Notes under the pieces: generated by a model
The model's database searches: none
What the model was told of the DNA's origin: nothing
What the model saw: the letters and a program-made list of their open reading frames with translations, nothing else
Translations under genes and position numbers: made by a program
In this document: positions 44,650 through 57,044 of the stretch, one piece after another
Layout of the letters: each line of letters begins with the position of its first letter
Numbering within the stretch: position 1 is the first letter of the stretch
Origin: an uncultured Anaerolineae bacterium
Lineage (GTDB): Bacteria > Chloroflexota > Anaerolineae > J036 > Brachytrichaceae
NCBI GenBank assembly: GCA_938034415.1
Contig: CALHLE010000046.1
Span: 1 to 64,000 of the forward strand
DNA length: 64,000 nt
Reading direction: 5' to 3'

Positions 44650-45682
44650 TCCAAACGCCATAACTACACAAGAGCTGACCCTGCGACAGCAGACGATACT
44701 CGGGCTGGTTGTGAAGACTTACATCAACACGGCGACGCCGGTCAGCTCCAAGGCGCTCTTGGAGGCAAATGACCTGGGCGTGTCCAGCGCGACCATTCGC
44801 AACGAGATGGCCGTGTTGGAAGAGCTGGGCTACCTCACTCATCCGCACACTTCGGCCGGCCGCGTGCCCACTGACAAGGGCTACCGCTACTTCGTCGAGC
44901 GGCTGATCGGCGACGTGGAACTACCGCAAGCCGAGCAGAACATGATCCGCCATCAATTCCACCAGGCCAAGCTGGAGATGAGCCAGTGGATGCAACTGGC
45001 AGCGGCGATCTTAGCGCGCTCCGCGCGCAGCGCCGCGCTGGTGACGGCGCCTAAGGTCGAGCAGCCGCGCCTGCGACACCTCGAGTTGATCTCGACGCAG
45101 TCACAACTCGTCCTCCTCGTGGTGGTGTTTCAGGGCGGCACGGTGCGCCAGCGCTATCTCACCTTGAAGGAGCCCATGGATCAGGCATCCCTTAGCCAGG
45201 TCGCGGCGAAGTTCAACGCGCTTGGGCACGAGCTGGATGTGGCGTCGTTGCGCGCGAAGATCACCGATCCGACTGACTTTGAGTCCGCCATACTCGACCT
45301 GCTGACGGAGTTGACCACCGGGAGCGAAGTGCCGATCAACGAGGTGTATCGCGACGGTTTGACCGAGGTGTTGCAAGAGCCGGAGTTCAACAAGCGCGGC
45401 GACGCTAATGCGCTGGTCAGCGCCTTCGAGCAACCCACCTTCCTGAACGAGGTCATTGCCTCGCCGGTTGGCACGGTGCAAGTGGTAATCGGCGGCGAGG
45501 GCCGTTGGCGTGAACTAAGCGCATGCAGCATGGTGATCGCGCGCTACGGCGTGGAAGGGTTTGCCACCGGCGCGCTCGGCGTGCTCGGCCCGACGCGCAT
45601 GCCCTACGGGCGCGCCATCGGCACGGTGCGCTACGTTGCCGACCTGATGAGCGACCTGGTGAGCGACTTATACGTAGACTGA
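44639..45682 (+). CDS. hrcA: Heat-shock repressor HrcA
   Basis: A 347-residue repressor that binds CIRCE and needs GroEL for folding in known species. The N-terminal winged helix (LTLRQQTILGLVVKTYINTATPVSSKAL, then SSATIRNEMAVLEELGYLTHPHTSAGRVPTDKGYRYFVERL) and the C-terminal GAF-like region with IGGEGRWRELSACSMVIARYG match the family. The operator runs into its own coding sequence, pointing to autoregulation. No ribosome site is seen. It heads hrcA-grpE-dnaK-dnaJ. Confidence 0.95.
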   Translation: MTANPNAITTQELTLRQQTILGLVVKTYINTATPVSSKALLEANDLGVSSATIRNEMAVLEELGYLTHPHTSAGRVPTDKGYRYFVERLIGDVELPQAEQNMIRHQFHQAKLEMSQWMQLAAAILARSARSAALVTAPKVEQPRLRHLELISTQSQLVLLVVVFQGGTVRQRYLTLKEPMDQASLSQVAAKFNALGHELDVASLRAKITDPTDFESAILDLLTELTTGSEVPINEVYRDGLTEVLQEPEFNKRGDANALVSAFEQPTFLNEVIASPVGTVQVVIGGEGRWRELSACSMVIARYGVEGFATGALGVLGPTRMPYGRAIGTVRYVADLMSDLVSDLYVD

Positions 45683-45776
45683 TGCGATAGGCGCGCTGCG
45701 GTATCAGCTTGCATTAAGCGCGCGCGACTATCCTTAACAGAAGGCTATGCCCAACCGTTCGCAGTGGAGTAGTGAA

Positions 45777-46355
45777 ATGATGACGGAGACAACTGCGCAA
45801 GACCAGACCACAACGACGGATGCGACGACGAATGCCCCGGAGGGAATTGCCGAAGCGGAAGCGACGGCGCCCGCCGCCGAAGCCGACCCGATCGCGGCTT
45901 TGCAGAAAGCCCTGCAAGAGGCGCAGGCAAAAGCCGACGAATATCTTGACGGCTGGCAGCGCGCCCGCGCTGAGTTTGCCAACTACAAGAAACGCCAGGA
46001 GCAGCAAAGCGCTGACCTGCGCGCCTTCGCAACGTTAGAACTGATTCGCAAGCTGCTGCCAATCCTAGATGACTTCGAGCGCGCCGCAAAGACGCTTCCC
46101 GAAGGCATCGCACACATGACGTGGATCGAGGGCGTGATGCTCATCCAGCGCAAGCTAAAGTTGATCCTGGAGAGCGAAGGCGTCAAGGAGATCGAAGTTC
46201 GCAAGAACGACCCATTCGATCCCACATTGCACGAGGCTATCAGCCACGACGAAGCCGAAGGCGTGGAGAGCGGGCACGTCATCGAGGAGTTGCAAAAGGG
46301 CTACAAGATCGGCGACCGCGTGATCCGGCCGACCCTGGTCAGGGTAGCGAAGTAA
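45777..46355 (+). CDS. grpE: GrpE nucleotide exchange factor
   Basis: Exchanges ADP for ATP on DnaK. The 192-residue protein has an acidic, disordered N-terminus, a long helical coiled coil (KALQEAQAKADEYLDGWQRARAEFANYKKR) and the GrpE beta domain (IEVRKNDPFDPTLHEAISHDEAEG, GYKIGDRVIRPTLVRVAK). ATG 45777 is chosen because GGAG is 7 bases upstream; an ATG at 45747 is also in frame. Confidence 0.93.
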   Translation: MMTETTAQDQTTTTDATTNAPEGIAEAEATAPAAEADPIAALQKALQEAQAKADEYLDGWQRARAEFANYKKRQEQQSADLRAFATLELIRKLLPILDDFERAAKTLPEGIAHMTWIEGVMLIQRKLKLILESEGVKEIEVRKNDPFDPTLHEAISHDEAEGVESGHVIEELQKGYKIGDRVIRPTLVRVAK

Positions 46356-46467
46356 ATGAAGTACATTTTGGACTCAACATCTCCCCAGCTTTCGTCTTCT
46401 GTTCAGGAGCACGCCGACGCCCTCATAATGAAAGGCGAAAGCCAGAGATGAAAATGAGAGAGCAGAT

Positions 46468-48381
<1,914 letters not shown>

Positions 48382-48476
48382 GCGTCATGCGTCTCGCCGC
48401 TTGCATCCTGGGCCTTGCGCAATGCGCGGAGCCATGAGGCGTAGGCGGTGAGACACGCCGCGCGCAACACAAGCCC

Positions 48477-49604
48477 ATGGCAACGACTAAACGCGATTAC
48501 TACGAAGTGCTCGGCGTGCCGCGCAACGCCAGCAGCGACGAAATCAAAAAAGCGTTTCGCCGGCTTGCGCGCGAGTATCACCCCGACGTCAATAAGTCGC
48601 CAGACGCCGAAAACAAGTTCAAGGAGATCAACGAAGCCTACGAGGTGCTGAGCGACGAGCAGAAGCGCGCTGCGTATGACCGCTACGGTCACGCCGGCGC
48701 GCAAGGCGGCTTCGGCACCGAAGGATTCGGTGGCTTCAGCGACATCAACGACATCTTCAGCGAGTTCTTCGGCGGCTTCGCCCGAGCCGGCGCCCAGGCG
48801 CGCCGCGGGCCGCGTCGCGGCGCCGACCTGCGCTACGACCTGAAGATAGACTTCCTTGAAGCAGTCTTCGGCGCAGAGAAAGAGATCGAAGTCATCCGCA
48901 ACGACGTTTGTCCGCGCTGCAACGGCTCCGGCGCGGAGCCGGGCACCAGCCCCATGCGTTGCCGCACATGCAACGGCACGGGAGAAGTGCGCCGGGTGCA
49001 ACAGAGCATCCTCGGATCATTCGTCAACGTCGCCACCTGCCCGACATGCAACGGCACAGGCGAGGTCATCACCACCCCGTGTCGGCAGTGCGGCGGTCGT
49101 AAGCAGGTGCGCGTGACGCGCACACTGGTAGTCAACATCCCGCCCGGCGTGGACACTGGAACACAGATTCGCCTGAACGGAGAGGGAGAACCCGGCGTCA
49201 ACGGGGGGCCACCCGGCAATTTATATGTCGTCATCAATGTGGCCCCGCATCCCTTCTTCCGCCGCAAGGATGAGGACATCATCGTTGAGGTCTCGATCAA
49301 CGTCGCACAAGCCGCGTTGGGCGATGAGATCGAAGTGCCCACCGTAGATGGCAGGGAGAAGCTCGTCATCCCGGCCGGCACGCAGAGCGGCAGCGTGTTC
49401 CGCATCAAGGGCAAAGGGGTGCCTCACCTGCGTCGCAACACGCGCGGCGACCAAATTGTGCTGGTCACCGTGCAGGTCCCGCAATCACTCACCGCCGAGC
49501 AGAAACGCTTGTTCCTGGAGCTATCCAAGACATTAGGCCGGGAAGTCGTCCCGCAACAGGAGAAGGGCTTCTTCGACAAGCTGAAAGATGCGTTCGGCGT
49601 CTAG
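48477..49604 (+). CDS. dnaJ: Chaperone DnaJ (type I Hsp40)
   Basis: DnaK's co-chaperone, 375 residues. The J domain has the HPD triplet in [13 protein letters not shown] Gly/Phe-rich segment ([13 protein letters not shown]) is followed by four zinc repeats ([32 protein letters not shown]) and two beta-sandwich substrate domains. It closes the heat-shock operon. Confidence 0.96.
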   Translation: MATTKRDYYEVLGVPRNASSDEIKKAFRRLAREYHPDVNKSPDAENKFKEINEAYEVLSDEQKRAAYDRYGHAGAQGGFGTEGFGGFSDINDIFSEFFGGFARAGAQARRGPRRGADLRYDLKIDFLEAVFGAEKEIEVIRNDVCPRCNGSGAEPGTSPMRCRTCNGTGEVRRVQQSILGSFVNVATCPTCNGTGEVITTPCRQCGGRKQVRVTRTLVVNIPPGVDTGTQIRLNGEGEPGVNGGPPGNLYVVINVAPHPFFRRKDEDIIVEVSINVAQAALGDEIEVPTVDGREKLVIPAGTQSGSVFRIKGKGVPHLRRNTRGDQIVLVTVQVPQSLTAEQKRLFLELSKTLGREVVPQQEKGFFDKLKDAFGV

Positions 49605-50928
49605 CGCACTGAGAACGGAGAGCGAAGCGCCGAGGAGGTCGCGCTGCCCCGCGCTTCTCTTCATTCTCAATTTTGTGTTCTTGGTTCTGCTTGCCGCTTG
49701 CGCCAGCCTGCCCGGCCCGCGCCAGGTGAACGTGTTTCCATCGCCGGTCGCCTACGTGACCGCCGCGCCGCTGCCGGAACCCACGCCAACCCCGACGGTG
49801 CCACCGGTCCCCACGCCCACCCCACCGCCGCCCACGGCCGTCCCCAAGCGATTCCCTCAAGAGAGCACAGCAGCCATCGGCCTATGGAGCGACGCCCTCA
49901 CCGCTACGCAGCCGTTCCCCGGCTTTCTCGACATCGCCGTCGGCGACGCGGCGCGCGATTATCAGCGCGAGCGCAACCCACTGCTGGTCACACTCACCAA
50001 GAAAAGCGTCAGCGTAGCCAACGGCGACCAACTCGCCGATCTTCAGGCCAACAAGCCCGATTGGCTGCTCTACGATCGCAACAAGCGAGTGGCCTTCAGT
50101 TCAGCGGATAAGAGCGCGCCGCTGCTCGACATCCGCAACGAGGCCGTAAAGGACCGGCTGGCCGAGGACATTGCCGGCGCGATCAACACTGGCGGATTTG
50201 AAGGCGTGCTAATTGATGATGTGGGCGTAGACCTGATCCGCCCCACCGCCGCGCCGATATATACCGGCACGCAGACGTTCACCGAGCAGCAGCGCCGCAG
50301 CGCCGTGGAGGGTTTGCTGCGCACCTTGCGCGCGCGCATCCCCAGCAAGCTCATCATCATCGGCGGTTACGCCTGGAAGGACGGCCTGGCGTTCGCCGCG
50401 CGCAGCGATGAGGCCCAGACGCTCGCTACGCTGGCCGATGGCATTCACATCGCAGAATTTCTGCGCGCCCCGATCAGCAAAACGACCGAGTTCAAATCAG
50501 AAGCTAACTGGAAGCGCGACGTGGACTATCTGAGCGTCGCCTCGCAGGACAACAAAATCGTGCTGCTCACCACGCGGCTGATCGGCGCGCCCGAAGACCT
50601 GACCCGCCAATGGCTGAGCTATGCCACGGCGTCCTATTTGCTCGGCAAGAACGGCGCGCACACCTACTTTCAGTTCGACGCTGGCGACCCGGCCTATTCC
50701 AACGATCCCATCCTGAATGCGCCGATCGGCGCGCCGGTCGAGGCCTATACTAAGCTCAGCAGCGGCATCTACCAGCGCAAATTCAGCAGAGGTTTGGTGC
50801 TGGTCAACCCGACCAACGAACAGAAGAAGACCGCGCTAGACGGCGCCTACAAGTCGTTGCAGGGGAACCCGGTGGACGCCGGCATCACGATGGGGCCGCG
50901 AACAGGTATCATCCTGCTCAAACCATAG
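49588..50928 (+). CDS. Lipoprotein with a TIM-barrel glycoside-hydrolase-like domain
   Basis: A 446-residue exported protein. A long basic N-terminus leads to a hydrophobic segment with lipobox LLAAC, then a Pro/Thr-rich spacer (about 50-85). The globular part (about 90-440) looks like the putative glycosidase group related to TM1410/GH114-like proteins: [28 protein letters not shown] with a double aspartate, [11 protein letters not shown], a [11 protein letters not shown] segment and [12 protein letters not shown] polysaccharide substrate is likely but not known. It overlaps the end of dnaJ. Confidence 0.65.
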   Translation: MRSASSALRTESEAPRRSRCPALLFILNFVFLVLLAACASLPGPRQVNVFPSPVAYVTAAPLPEPTPTPTVPPVPTPTPPPPTAVPKRFPQESTAAIGLWSDALTATQPFPGFLDIAVGDAARDYQRERNPLLVTLTKKSVSVANGDQLADLQANKPDWLLYDRNKRVAFSSADKSAPLLDIRNEAVKDRLAEDIAGAINTGGFEGVLIDDVGVDLIRPTAAPIYTGTQTFTEQQRRSAVEGLLRTLRARIPSKLIIIGGYAWKDGLAFAARSDEAQTLATLADGIHIAEFLRAPISKTTEFKSEANWKRDVDYLSVASQDNKIVLLTTRLIGAPEDLTRQWLSYATASYLLGKNGAHTYFQFDAGDPAYSNDPILNAPIGAPVEAYTKLSSGIYQRKFSRGLVLVNPTNEQKKTALDGAYKSLQGNPVDAGITMGPRTGIILLKP

Positions 50929-50948
50929 GGCGCGACGAGGACAACACC

Positions 50949-51476
50949 ATGAGATTAAAAGACAAACGCATCGCTTTCTTCGTCGAAGAGGGCTTTGAGG
51001 ATTTAGAGTTCTGGGCTGTTTACATGCGCTTGCGTGAAGAAGGCGCGCGCGTCACGGTCGTCGCGCCAAAAGCCGGCGTCACCTTCCGCAGCAAGAGTGG
51101 AGGCTTAACCGCGACGAGCGAGGCCGCCGCCGACGCGCTCGACACGCGCGACATGGATGCGGTCATCGTGCCGGGCGGATGGGCGCCTGATAAGCTGCGC
51201 CGATACGAGAGCGTGAAACATCGGGTGCGCGAGGCCTACGCGCAGGGCAAGATCATCGGCATGATCTGCCACGCCGGCTGGGTCGGCATCAGCGCCGGCA
51301 TCGTCAAAGGGCATCGCGCGACCGGCAGCGTCGCCATCAAAGACGACCTAGAAAATGCCGGGGCGACCTGGGTAGACGCTCCCGCTTTTCGCGATGGCAA
51401 TCTCGTGTGGGGGCGCGTCGTTGCCGACATCCCCGATTTCAACCGCGAGCTGATCAAGGCGATCGCGGACGGTTGA
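50949..51476 (+). CDS. DJ-1/PfpI family protein
   Basis: A 175-residue protein with the DJ-1/PfpI fold: RIAFFVEEGFEDLEFWAVY with the conserved glutamate, VIVPGGWAPDKLR, and the nucleophile cysteine in GMICHAGWVG with the next-residue histidine. Members act as glyoxalases, deglycases, chaperones or proteases; which one cannot be told. It follows the lipoprotein gene by 20 bases. Confidence 0.85.
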   Translation: MRLKDKRIAFFVEEGFEDLEFWAVYMRLREEGARVTVVAPKAGVTFRSKSGGLTATSEAAADALDTRDMDAVIVPGGWAPDKLRRYESVKHRVREAYAQGKIIGMICHAGWVGISAGIVKGHRATGSVAIKDDLENAGATWVDAPAFRDGNLVWGRVVADIPDFNRELIKAIADG

Positions 51477-51512
51477 TGTGCATCGCTCGAACGCCACTTG
51501 GGCTTATCTGCG

Positions 51513-52058
51513 ATGATCCCCTTCGACCAATACGCCCGCCACGACGATTCGCGCATGTTCGAGTGGATTGACGGCGCGCTGGAACTGCTGCCTGCGCTTT
51601 CGCCGGCTCAGGAGCGCGTCCGCGATCTGTTGCTCGAGCTGCTGGGCGAATACGTCGAAATGAGCGGCATCGGGCTGGTCATCCCCGCGCCGTTCGCCAT
51701 CCGCATGCCGGAAGAGATGCGGCGCGGGCGCGAACCCGACCTGCTGTTCATCCCCAACGAGTTCGTCGAGACGGTGCAAGAAAGCTACGTGAACAGCCAC
51801 GGCGTGGGACTGGTGGTGGAAATCACCGACGCGCGCAACCGCCGGCTCGACAGGGTTGAGAAATTCCACGACTATCAGCTCGCCGGCATCCCCGAATACT
51901 GGATCATAGACGTGGAACGGCGCGAAGCGATCTTCTTCGTCTTGGAGCGTCGGCGCTACGCGCGCGTGCCAATGGACGAAACAGGCTACTATTATTCCCG
52001 CACCCTCAAAGGGTTCGCATTCAATCCGGCTTTACTTTGGTCATCCGACGCTGCCTGA
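51513..52058 (+). CDS. Uma2-family (DUF820) nuclease-fold protein
   Basis: A 181-residue protein with the PD-(D/E)xK pattern of the Uma2 family: FEWIDGALELLPALSPAQER, REPDLLFIP, GLVVEITDARNRRLDRVEKFHDYQ and IPEYWIIDVERRE. The family is widely multiplied in Chloroflexota and cyanobacteria; its role is unknown. ATG 51513 is used. The stop shares a base with the next start (TGATG). Confidence 0.8.
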   Translation: MIPFDQYARHDDSRMFEWIDGALELLPALSPAQERVRDLLLELLGEYVEMSGIGLVIPAPFAIRMPEEMRRGREPDLLFIPNEFVETVQESYVNSHGVGLVVEITDARNRRLDRVEKFHDYQLAGIPEYWIIDVERREAIFFVLERRRYARVPMDETGYYYSRTLKGFAFNPALLWSSDAA

Positions 52059-53605
52059 TGCACCGTCTATACAACACGCTCGGCTGGTTGACAACTGCCG
52101 CCCTATTTGTCTCGCAGCTCTGGCTGTTCAAAGACTTTTCGGTTGACGACGCATTCATCACCTTTCGCTACGTGCGCCAGTTTGTTGCCGGTAATGGGCT
52201 GGTATACAACATTGGTGAACGAGTCGAGGGCTATTCAAACTTTTTATGGGTGATGCTGTTGTCACCAGCGGCGGCACTCAACGTGGACCTGCTATCGGCT
52301 GCGCGCGTCTTGGGCGTCGCGCTGAGCGTTGGCACACTGCTGCTCACCTACCGCCTTGCCAGCACGAGTCCTGCGCCCATCCTTGCGCCAATCATGCTCG
52401 CTGCCTACGCACCCTTCGCCGCCTGGACGATGGGCGGGCTGGAGACCGCGCTGTTTGCCTTCCTCGCCACAGTTAGCATTTACGCTTTCATCCGCGAGGA
52501 AGAGCGGGGGCATGGCGCCGCTTCAGGCTTGTTGTTCGGGCTGTTGGCGCTGGCTCGTCCAGAGGGTATCCTCTTCTTCGGCCTGGCCATCGTCTTTCGG
52601 CTACTGCGTATTTGGACGAGCAACATCCCCGCCGCTACGCCAGAAGGTCGCATAAACGAGGCGCACACCTCTAGACCTGCTCGACGGCATCCATCGCGGC
52701 AAGATGTGCTGCGGCTCATCGGATTCGCTGCACTGTTCATCCCACACTTCCTGTGGCGGCTGAGCTACTATGGTCAGCCGCTGCCTAACACAGTGTATGC
52801 CAAGGCGATGGGCCTACATCCACGCGCTTTCATGGAAGGCGGCTATTATCTGTTCAGCGGCGCTGTGGCGCTGGGCGGATTGGGCTTCCTGATTATCCCG
52901 ATCACGCTCGTCGCGCTCAAGAGGCGCACCCTGCGCCACGACTTCTTGCTCGCGTGCGTCGCAGCCTATGCACTCTTTATCTTCGCCGGCGGCGGCGACT
53001 GGATGCCGATGCAGCGTTTTTGGGTGCATGTCGCGCCGCTGCTGTTCGCGCTTGCGCACGCCGGCTTGATGGCCCTGGCTGCCTTGATCTGGCCGCCGCG
53101 ACCGATCTTAGTCGGCGTCGGGCTGGCGCTGGCGCAGGTTGCTTTCCTCTATTTCGGCGCGCTCGACGCGCGTTTCGTGCAAGGCGTGGGCCGGGCAGAA
53201 GCAACGCAAGGCCCCACCATGGTGGATTATTTGCGCGAGCGATGGCGGCCAGGTGATGTGCTGGCCGTCAGTGACGCCGGCGAACTGGCCTATGTGCTCC
53301 CGCTCGAGGCGCGCGTCGTAGATATGTTTGGCCTGACCGATGCACATATCGCCCGTCGGAAGCCAGAGTTCCCCAGCGGCCTGTTTGGGCGCGGCGACGG
53401 GTTCGGAAAGTGGGATATAGACTATGTGCTTGCGCAGAATCCGCGCTTCATCCAAGTGCATGTGATCGCGAAGGCGGCCGACGGAACTTTCATTGTTGCC
53501 CACACCTCGAACCGCCTGCTGATGAACGACCCGCGCTTCAAGGCGCGCTACCGGCAAGTTGCCGATACCCCTGAACTGCGAGGTCTGTTCGAGCGCATCC
53601 AGTGA
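52058..53605 (+). CDS. Polytopic membrane glycosyltransferase-like protein (GT-C fold)
   Basis: A 515-residue protein with about ten membrane segments and a C-terminal soluble part. The first external loop holds DDAFITFRYVRQFVAGNGLVYN followed by GERVEGYSNFLW, the catalytic-acid motif of GT-C enzymes using lipid-linked sugars (arabinosyl/mannosyltransferase-like). The C-terminus reads DYLRERWRPGDVLAVSDAGELAYV. Likely glycosylates cell-envelope molecules. It begins inside the Uma2 stop codon and ends 9 bases before hisS. Confidence 0.78.
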   Translation: MHRLYNTLGWLTTAALFVSQLWLFKDFSVDDAFITFRYVRQFVAGNGLVYNIGERVEGYSNFLWVMLLSPAAALNVDLLSAARVLGVALSVGTLLLTYRLASTSPAPILAPIMLAAYAPFAAWTMGGLETALFAFLATVSIYAFIREEERGHGAASGLLFGLLALARPEGILFFGLAIVFRLLRIWTSNIPAATPEGRINEAHTSRPARRHPSRQDVLRLIGFAALFIPHFLWRLSYYGQPLPNTVYAKAMGLHPRAFMEGGYYLFSGAVALGGLGFLIIPITLVALKRRTLRHDFLLACVAAYALFIFAGGGDWMPMQRFWVHVAPLLFALAHAGLMALAALIWPPRPILVGVGLALAQVAFLYFGALDARFVQGVGRAEATQGPTMVDYLRERWRPGDVLAVSDAGELAYVLPLEARVVDMFGLTDAHIARRKPEFPSGLFGRGDGFGKWDIDYVLAQNPRFIQVHVIAKAADGTFIVAHTSNRLLMNDPRFKARYRQVADTPELRGLFERIQ

Positions 53606-53614
53606 ACAAACGCT

Positions 53615-54982
53615 ATGCCAATCGTCACCCCCAAACCGATGAGTGGTTTTCCCGAGCTGCTGCCGGAGCAGCAGCTCGTGTTCAACCGCTGTCTGGACAT
53701 CGTCCGTCACACCTTCGAGCGCTACGGCTTTGCGCCGATCGAGACGCCGGCTGTTGAACGCAAGGACGTGCTCACTTCCAAGGGCGGCAACGAGAAGGAA
53801 ATCTACGCCCTATCGCGCCTGTCCGCCGGGCCGGGCGAGAGCGCCGAGACGGAGTTCGCCCTACACTTCGACCTGACCGTGCCGCTGGCGCGTTACGTGG
53901 CCCAGCACAAAGACAGGCTGACCTTCCCCTTCCGGCGTTATCAGATTCAAAAAGTTTGGCGCGGCGAACGCCCCCAATCCGGCCGCTACCGCGAGTTGTA
54001 TCAGTGCGACATTGACGTGATCGGTCGCGGTTCGGTCAGCTTGATGACCGACGCCGAGATCCCCAGCGTGATCTACCACGTCTTCCGCGAGATGGACATC
54101 GGCCAGTTCATCGTGCGCATCAACAATCGCCGGCTGCTGCAAGGATTCTTCGATGCCGCCGGCGTGCCGGCGGAACGCAAGATCGAGGTGTTGCGCGCGG
54201 TGGACGCCCTGGAAAAGATCGGGCGCGACGCCGTGGCGCACGCGCTGGTCAACAAGATCGGCTTGAGCGAGACGACGGCCGGCCGCATCCTGGACTTCCT
54301 GGATAGCAGCCGAGGCGCACACACCGATGACGTGCTGCGCGCGCTGCGCGCGCAAATCGAAAGCGGGCAGATCCACAACGAGGATTTCGCCCGCGGCGTA
54401 GAGGAGTTGCAGACCGTCGTCGAGGGCATGCGCAGCCTGGGTGTGCCGGACGACTACTTTGAGGTTGACCTGAGCATCGCGCGCGGGTTGGACTACTACA
54501 CCGGCACGGTATACGAGACTCGCCTGGTGGCGCATCCCAGCCTGGGCAGCATCTGTTCGGGCGGGCGCTACGATGACCTAGCCAGCTACTTCACCGACGA
54601 AAGACTGCCCGGCGTTGGCATCTCGATCGGCCTGAGCCGGCTGGTGCTGCGCCTGCTGGACGCTGGCGTGCTCAAGACCGGCCCTGCGACGCCGGCGCTG
54701 GTGCTGGTCACGACGATGGACCCAGCGCACATGCAGGACTACCTGCGGATCGGCGCTGAGCTACGCGCGCGCGGCATCGCTACCGAGGTGTATCTGGAGA
54801 AAGCCCGACTGGGCGATCAGTTGAAGTACGCCAGTCGCAAAGGCTTCCGCTTCGCGGTGATCGCCGGCGAGGCCGAGTTTGCCGCTGACTACGTGAAAGT
54901 GAAGAACCTGGCCACCGCCAACGAGATCGCGCTGCAGCGCAACGAAGCCGCAGCAGCGCTGGCCGAGATGGTGCAGGCATGA
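53615..54982 (+). CDS. hisS: Histidyl-tRNA synthetase
   Basis: A class II synthetase of 455 residues. Motif 1 lies near the start; LHFDLTVPLARYV, motif 2 around FRRYQIQKVWRGERPQSGRYRELYQCD, the histidine-specific ARGLDYYTGTVYE loop and motif 3 GVGISIGLSRLV are present, followed by an anticodon domain. The last 4 bases overlap nadK (ATGA). Confidence 0.95.
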   Translation: MPIVTPKPMSGFPELLPEQQLVFNRCLDIVRHTFERYGFAPIETPAVERKDVLTSKGGNEKEIYALSRLSAGPGESAETEFALHFDLTVPLARYVAQHKDRLTFPFRRYQIQKVWRGERPQSGRYRELYQCDIDVIGRGSVSLMTDAEIPSVIYHVFREMDIGQFIVRINNRRLLQGFFDAAGVPAERKIEVLRAVDALEKIGRDAVAHALVNKIGLSETTAGRILDFLDSSRGAHTDDVLRALRAQIESGQIHNEDFARGVEELQTVVEGMRSLGVPDDYFEVDLSIARGLDYYTGTVYETRLVAHPSLGSICSGGRYDDLASYFTDERLPGVGISIGLSRLVLRLLDAGVLKTGPATPALVLVTTMDPAHMQDYLRIGAELRARGIATEVYLEKARLGDQLKYASRKGFRFAVIAGEAEFAADYVKVKNLATANEIALQRNEAAAALAEMVQA

Positions 54983-55821
54983 TCCAGGCGGTTGGCGTCC
55001 TCGATCATCCCAAGCTGCCGGCAACCGGCGAAGTGGCCGACGCAATCAGCGCAGCGCTGCGCGAATGGGGTGTGCTGGCCTATCGCGCCAAGACATGGGA
55101 CACACCGGCGCTCGAAGCGATCATGCCCCAGGTAGACCTGATCGTCGTGCTGGGCGGCGATGGCAGCACACTGCGCGCCGCTCGCGTGGCTGCGCCGCAC
55201 GACGTGCCGGTCGCCTCGGTCAACATGGGCCGGTTGGGCTTTTTGTCGGAGATGACCCCAGCTAACTGGCGGGAAACGCTACGGCGCATGATCGCGGGCG
55301 ATTACTGGCGCGAAGAACGCATCATGATCCACGCCGAGGCATATCGTGAGGAGACGATGCTGAGCGCGCACGAAGCGCTGAACGATGTGGTGGTCAGTCG
55401 CGGCACGCTCGCGCGCATTGTGCGCCTAGGCGTGCATGTGGACGGCAGCCGTCTAACGACCTTCGCCTGCGACGGCCTGATCGTGGCCACGCCGACCGGC
55501 AGCACGGCATACGCGCTGGCCGCCGGCGGGCCGATCCTGCCCCCCACCCTACAGAACTTCGTGCTCGTCCCGATCGCACCGCACCTCAGCCTAGACAAGC
55601 CGGTCGTGCTGTCGCAAGGTTCCACGGTCGAGATCGTCATCCACACCGACCACCAGGCCATCCTGACCGCCGACGGCCAGCATGAGACGACGCTCAAGGA
55701 CGGCGACCGCGTGCGGGTGCGCGCCAGCGAGCACGTGGCCGTGTTTGCGCGCGTGCAACCTCCGTCGTATTTCTACCGCACCCTGATGGCCCGCTTAAAG
55801 GGCGAAGGGTGCGAGCATTGA
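54979..55821 (+). CDS. nadK: NAD kinase
   Basis: Makes NADP from NAD with ATP or polyphosphate. The 280-residue protein has VVLGGDGSTLRAAR, VASVNMGRLGFLSEM, a NDVVVSRG segment, DGLIVATPTGSTAYALAAGGPI and PIAPHLS, all diagnostic. It is translationally coupled to hisS and followed 7 bases later by the M20 gene. Confidence 0.95.
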   Translation: MIQAVGVLDHPKLPATGEVADAISAALREWGVLAYRAKTWDTPALEAIMPQVDLIVVLGGDGSTLRAARVAAPHDVPVASVNMGRLGFLSEMTPANWRETLRRMIAGDYWREERIMIHAEAYREETMLSAHEALNDVVVSRGTLARIVRLGVHVDGSRLTTFACDGLIVATPTGSTAYALAAGGPILPPTLQNFVLVPIAPHLSLDKPVVLSQGSTVEIVIHTDHQAILTADGQHETTLKDGDRVRVRASEHVAVFARVQPPSYFYRTLMARLKGEGCEH

Positions 55822-55828
55822 GCATGCC

Positions 55829-56950
55829 ATGCACCCACTCGTCGCTTACCTGAATGCGCAGCTTCCGACGATGACCGAGCTGCTGACGCGGATCGTGAGC
55901 CTCGAATCGTTCAGCGCCGACAAGGCCGGCGTGGACGCAGTTGCCCGGCTGATCGCCCAAGAGCTGCGAGCGCGCGGCGCCGAGGTGACGGTCTTCCCAC
56001 AGACCACCACCGGCGACCACGTGCTGGGCGTCTTCAATCGCGGCGCGGGATCGCCGATCGCCATGATCCTGCACATGGACACCGTGCATCCACCCGGCTC
56101 GTTCGCGGCGCGCTACAAGATCGAAGACGGCAAGATGTACGGCCCCGGTGTGTTCGACATGAAGGCCAGCCACGTCATCGCGCTCTATGCCGTGCAAGCC
56201 TTGCAGGCGCTGGGCCAAATGCCCCAGCGCGAGATCCGCATGCTGTTCACCAGCGACGAAGAGATCGGCAGCTTCACGTCCGAAGCGCTGATCGTGGAAC
56301 AGGCGCGCGGCGCACAACTGGTGATGGTGATGGAGCCAGCGTTGGCCGACGGCCGGCTCAAGTCGTCACGGCGCGGCGTGGGCAATTTCACCGTCGTCGC
56401 GCATGGGCGCGCGTCGCACGCCGGCGGCGGCCACGAGCGCGGCATCAACGCCATCCAGGAGATGGCCCATCACATCCTGGCCATTCAAGCGCTGACGGAC
56501 TACCGGCGCGGCATCGCAACCACGGTGAGCGAGATCAAGGGCGGCATCGCCCACAACGTAGTGCCCGACCGCTGCGAAATCCACGTGGACGCTCGCGCCA
56601 ACGCGCAGGCCGACGCCGACTGGCTCACCCAGCAAATCTACAGCTTACGGCCGGTCTTGCCCGGCGCACAATTGGAGATTAGCGGCAAGTTCGAGCGCCC
56701 GCCGATGGAATGCAACGCCGAGCGACTGACCATCTTCGAGCGCATGAAGCAGATCGCTGCGCCGATTCTCACGCTGGAACACGGCCCGAGCGGCGCCGGC
56801 AGCGACGCCGCCTTCACCGCCCCGATCGCACCGACGATGGACGGCCTAGGCGCAGTGGGCGACGGCCTGCACGCAGCCGACGAGCACATCATCCTCTCAT
56901 CCCTCGTCGAGCGCGCGGCCATGAACGCGCTGATTTTGCAGGGGTGGTAG
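55829..56950 (+). CDS. M20 family metallopeptidase (carboxypeptidase G2-like)
   Basis: A 373-residue di-zinc peptidase with MILHMDTVHPPG, YGPGVFDMKASH, FTSDEEIGSFTS and a C-terminal DGLGAVGDGLHAADEHI metal histidine; the middle holds the dimerisation domain with GRASHAGGGHERGINAI. Similar to glutamate carboxypeptidase G2-type enzymes that trim N-acyl or peptide substrates. Last gene of the hisS-nadK-M20 run. Confidence 0.88.
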   Translation: MHPLVAYLNAQLPTMTELLTRIVSLESFSADKAGVDAVARLIAQELRARGAEVTVFPQTTTGDHVLGVFNRGAGSPIAMILHMDTVHPPGSFAARYKIEDGKMYGPGVFDMKASHVIALYAVQALQALGQMPQREIRMLFTSDEEIGSFTSEALIVEQARGAQLVMVMEPALADGRLKSSRRGVGNFTVVAHGRASHAGGGHERGINAIQEMAHHILAIQALTDYRRGIATTVSEIKGGIAHNVVPDRCEIHVDARANAQADADWLTQQIYSLRPVLPGAQLEISGKFERPPMECNAERLTIFERMKQIAAPILTLEHGPSGAGSDAAFTAPIAPTMDGLGAVGDGLHAADEHIILSSLVERAAMNALILQGW

Positions 56951-56989
56951 TAAAGGGCCATCGGCTCAAGCCTCGTGAGCACTTGTACA

Positions 56990-57016
56990 GTGGGCGAAGG
57001 CAGTGCCTTCGCCCAC
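56990..57016. repeat. Palindromic element between convergent genes
   Basis: GTGGGCGAAGGCA (56990-57002) pairs with TGCCTTCGCCCAC (57004-57016) around a single G. It sits between the convergent M20 and S41 genes and resembles the palindromes at 1882-1912 and 37975-38012. A bidirectional terminator role is possible. Confidence 0.65.
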
Positions 57017-57044
57017 CCGGAGCAGTGCCTCACCTACCCCAGCT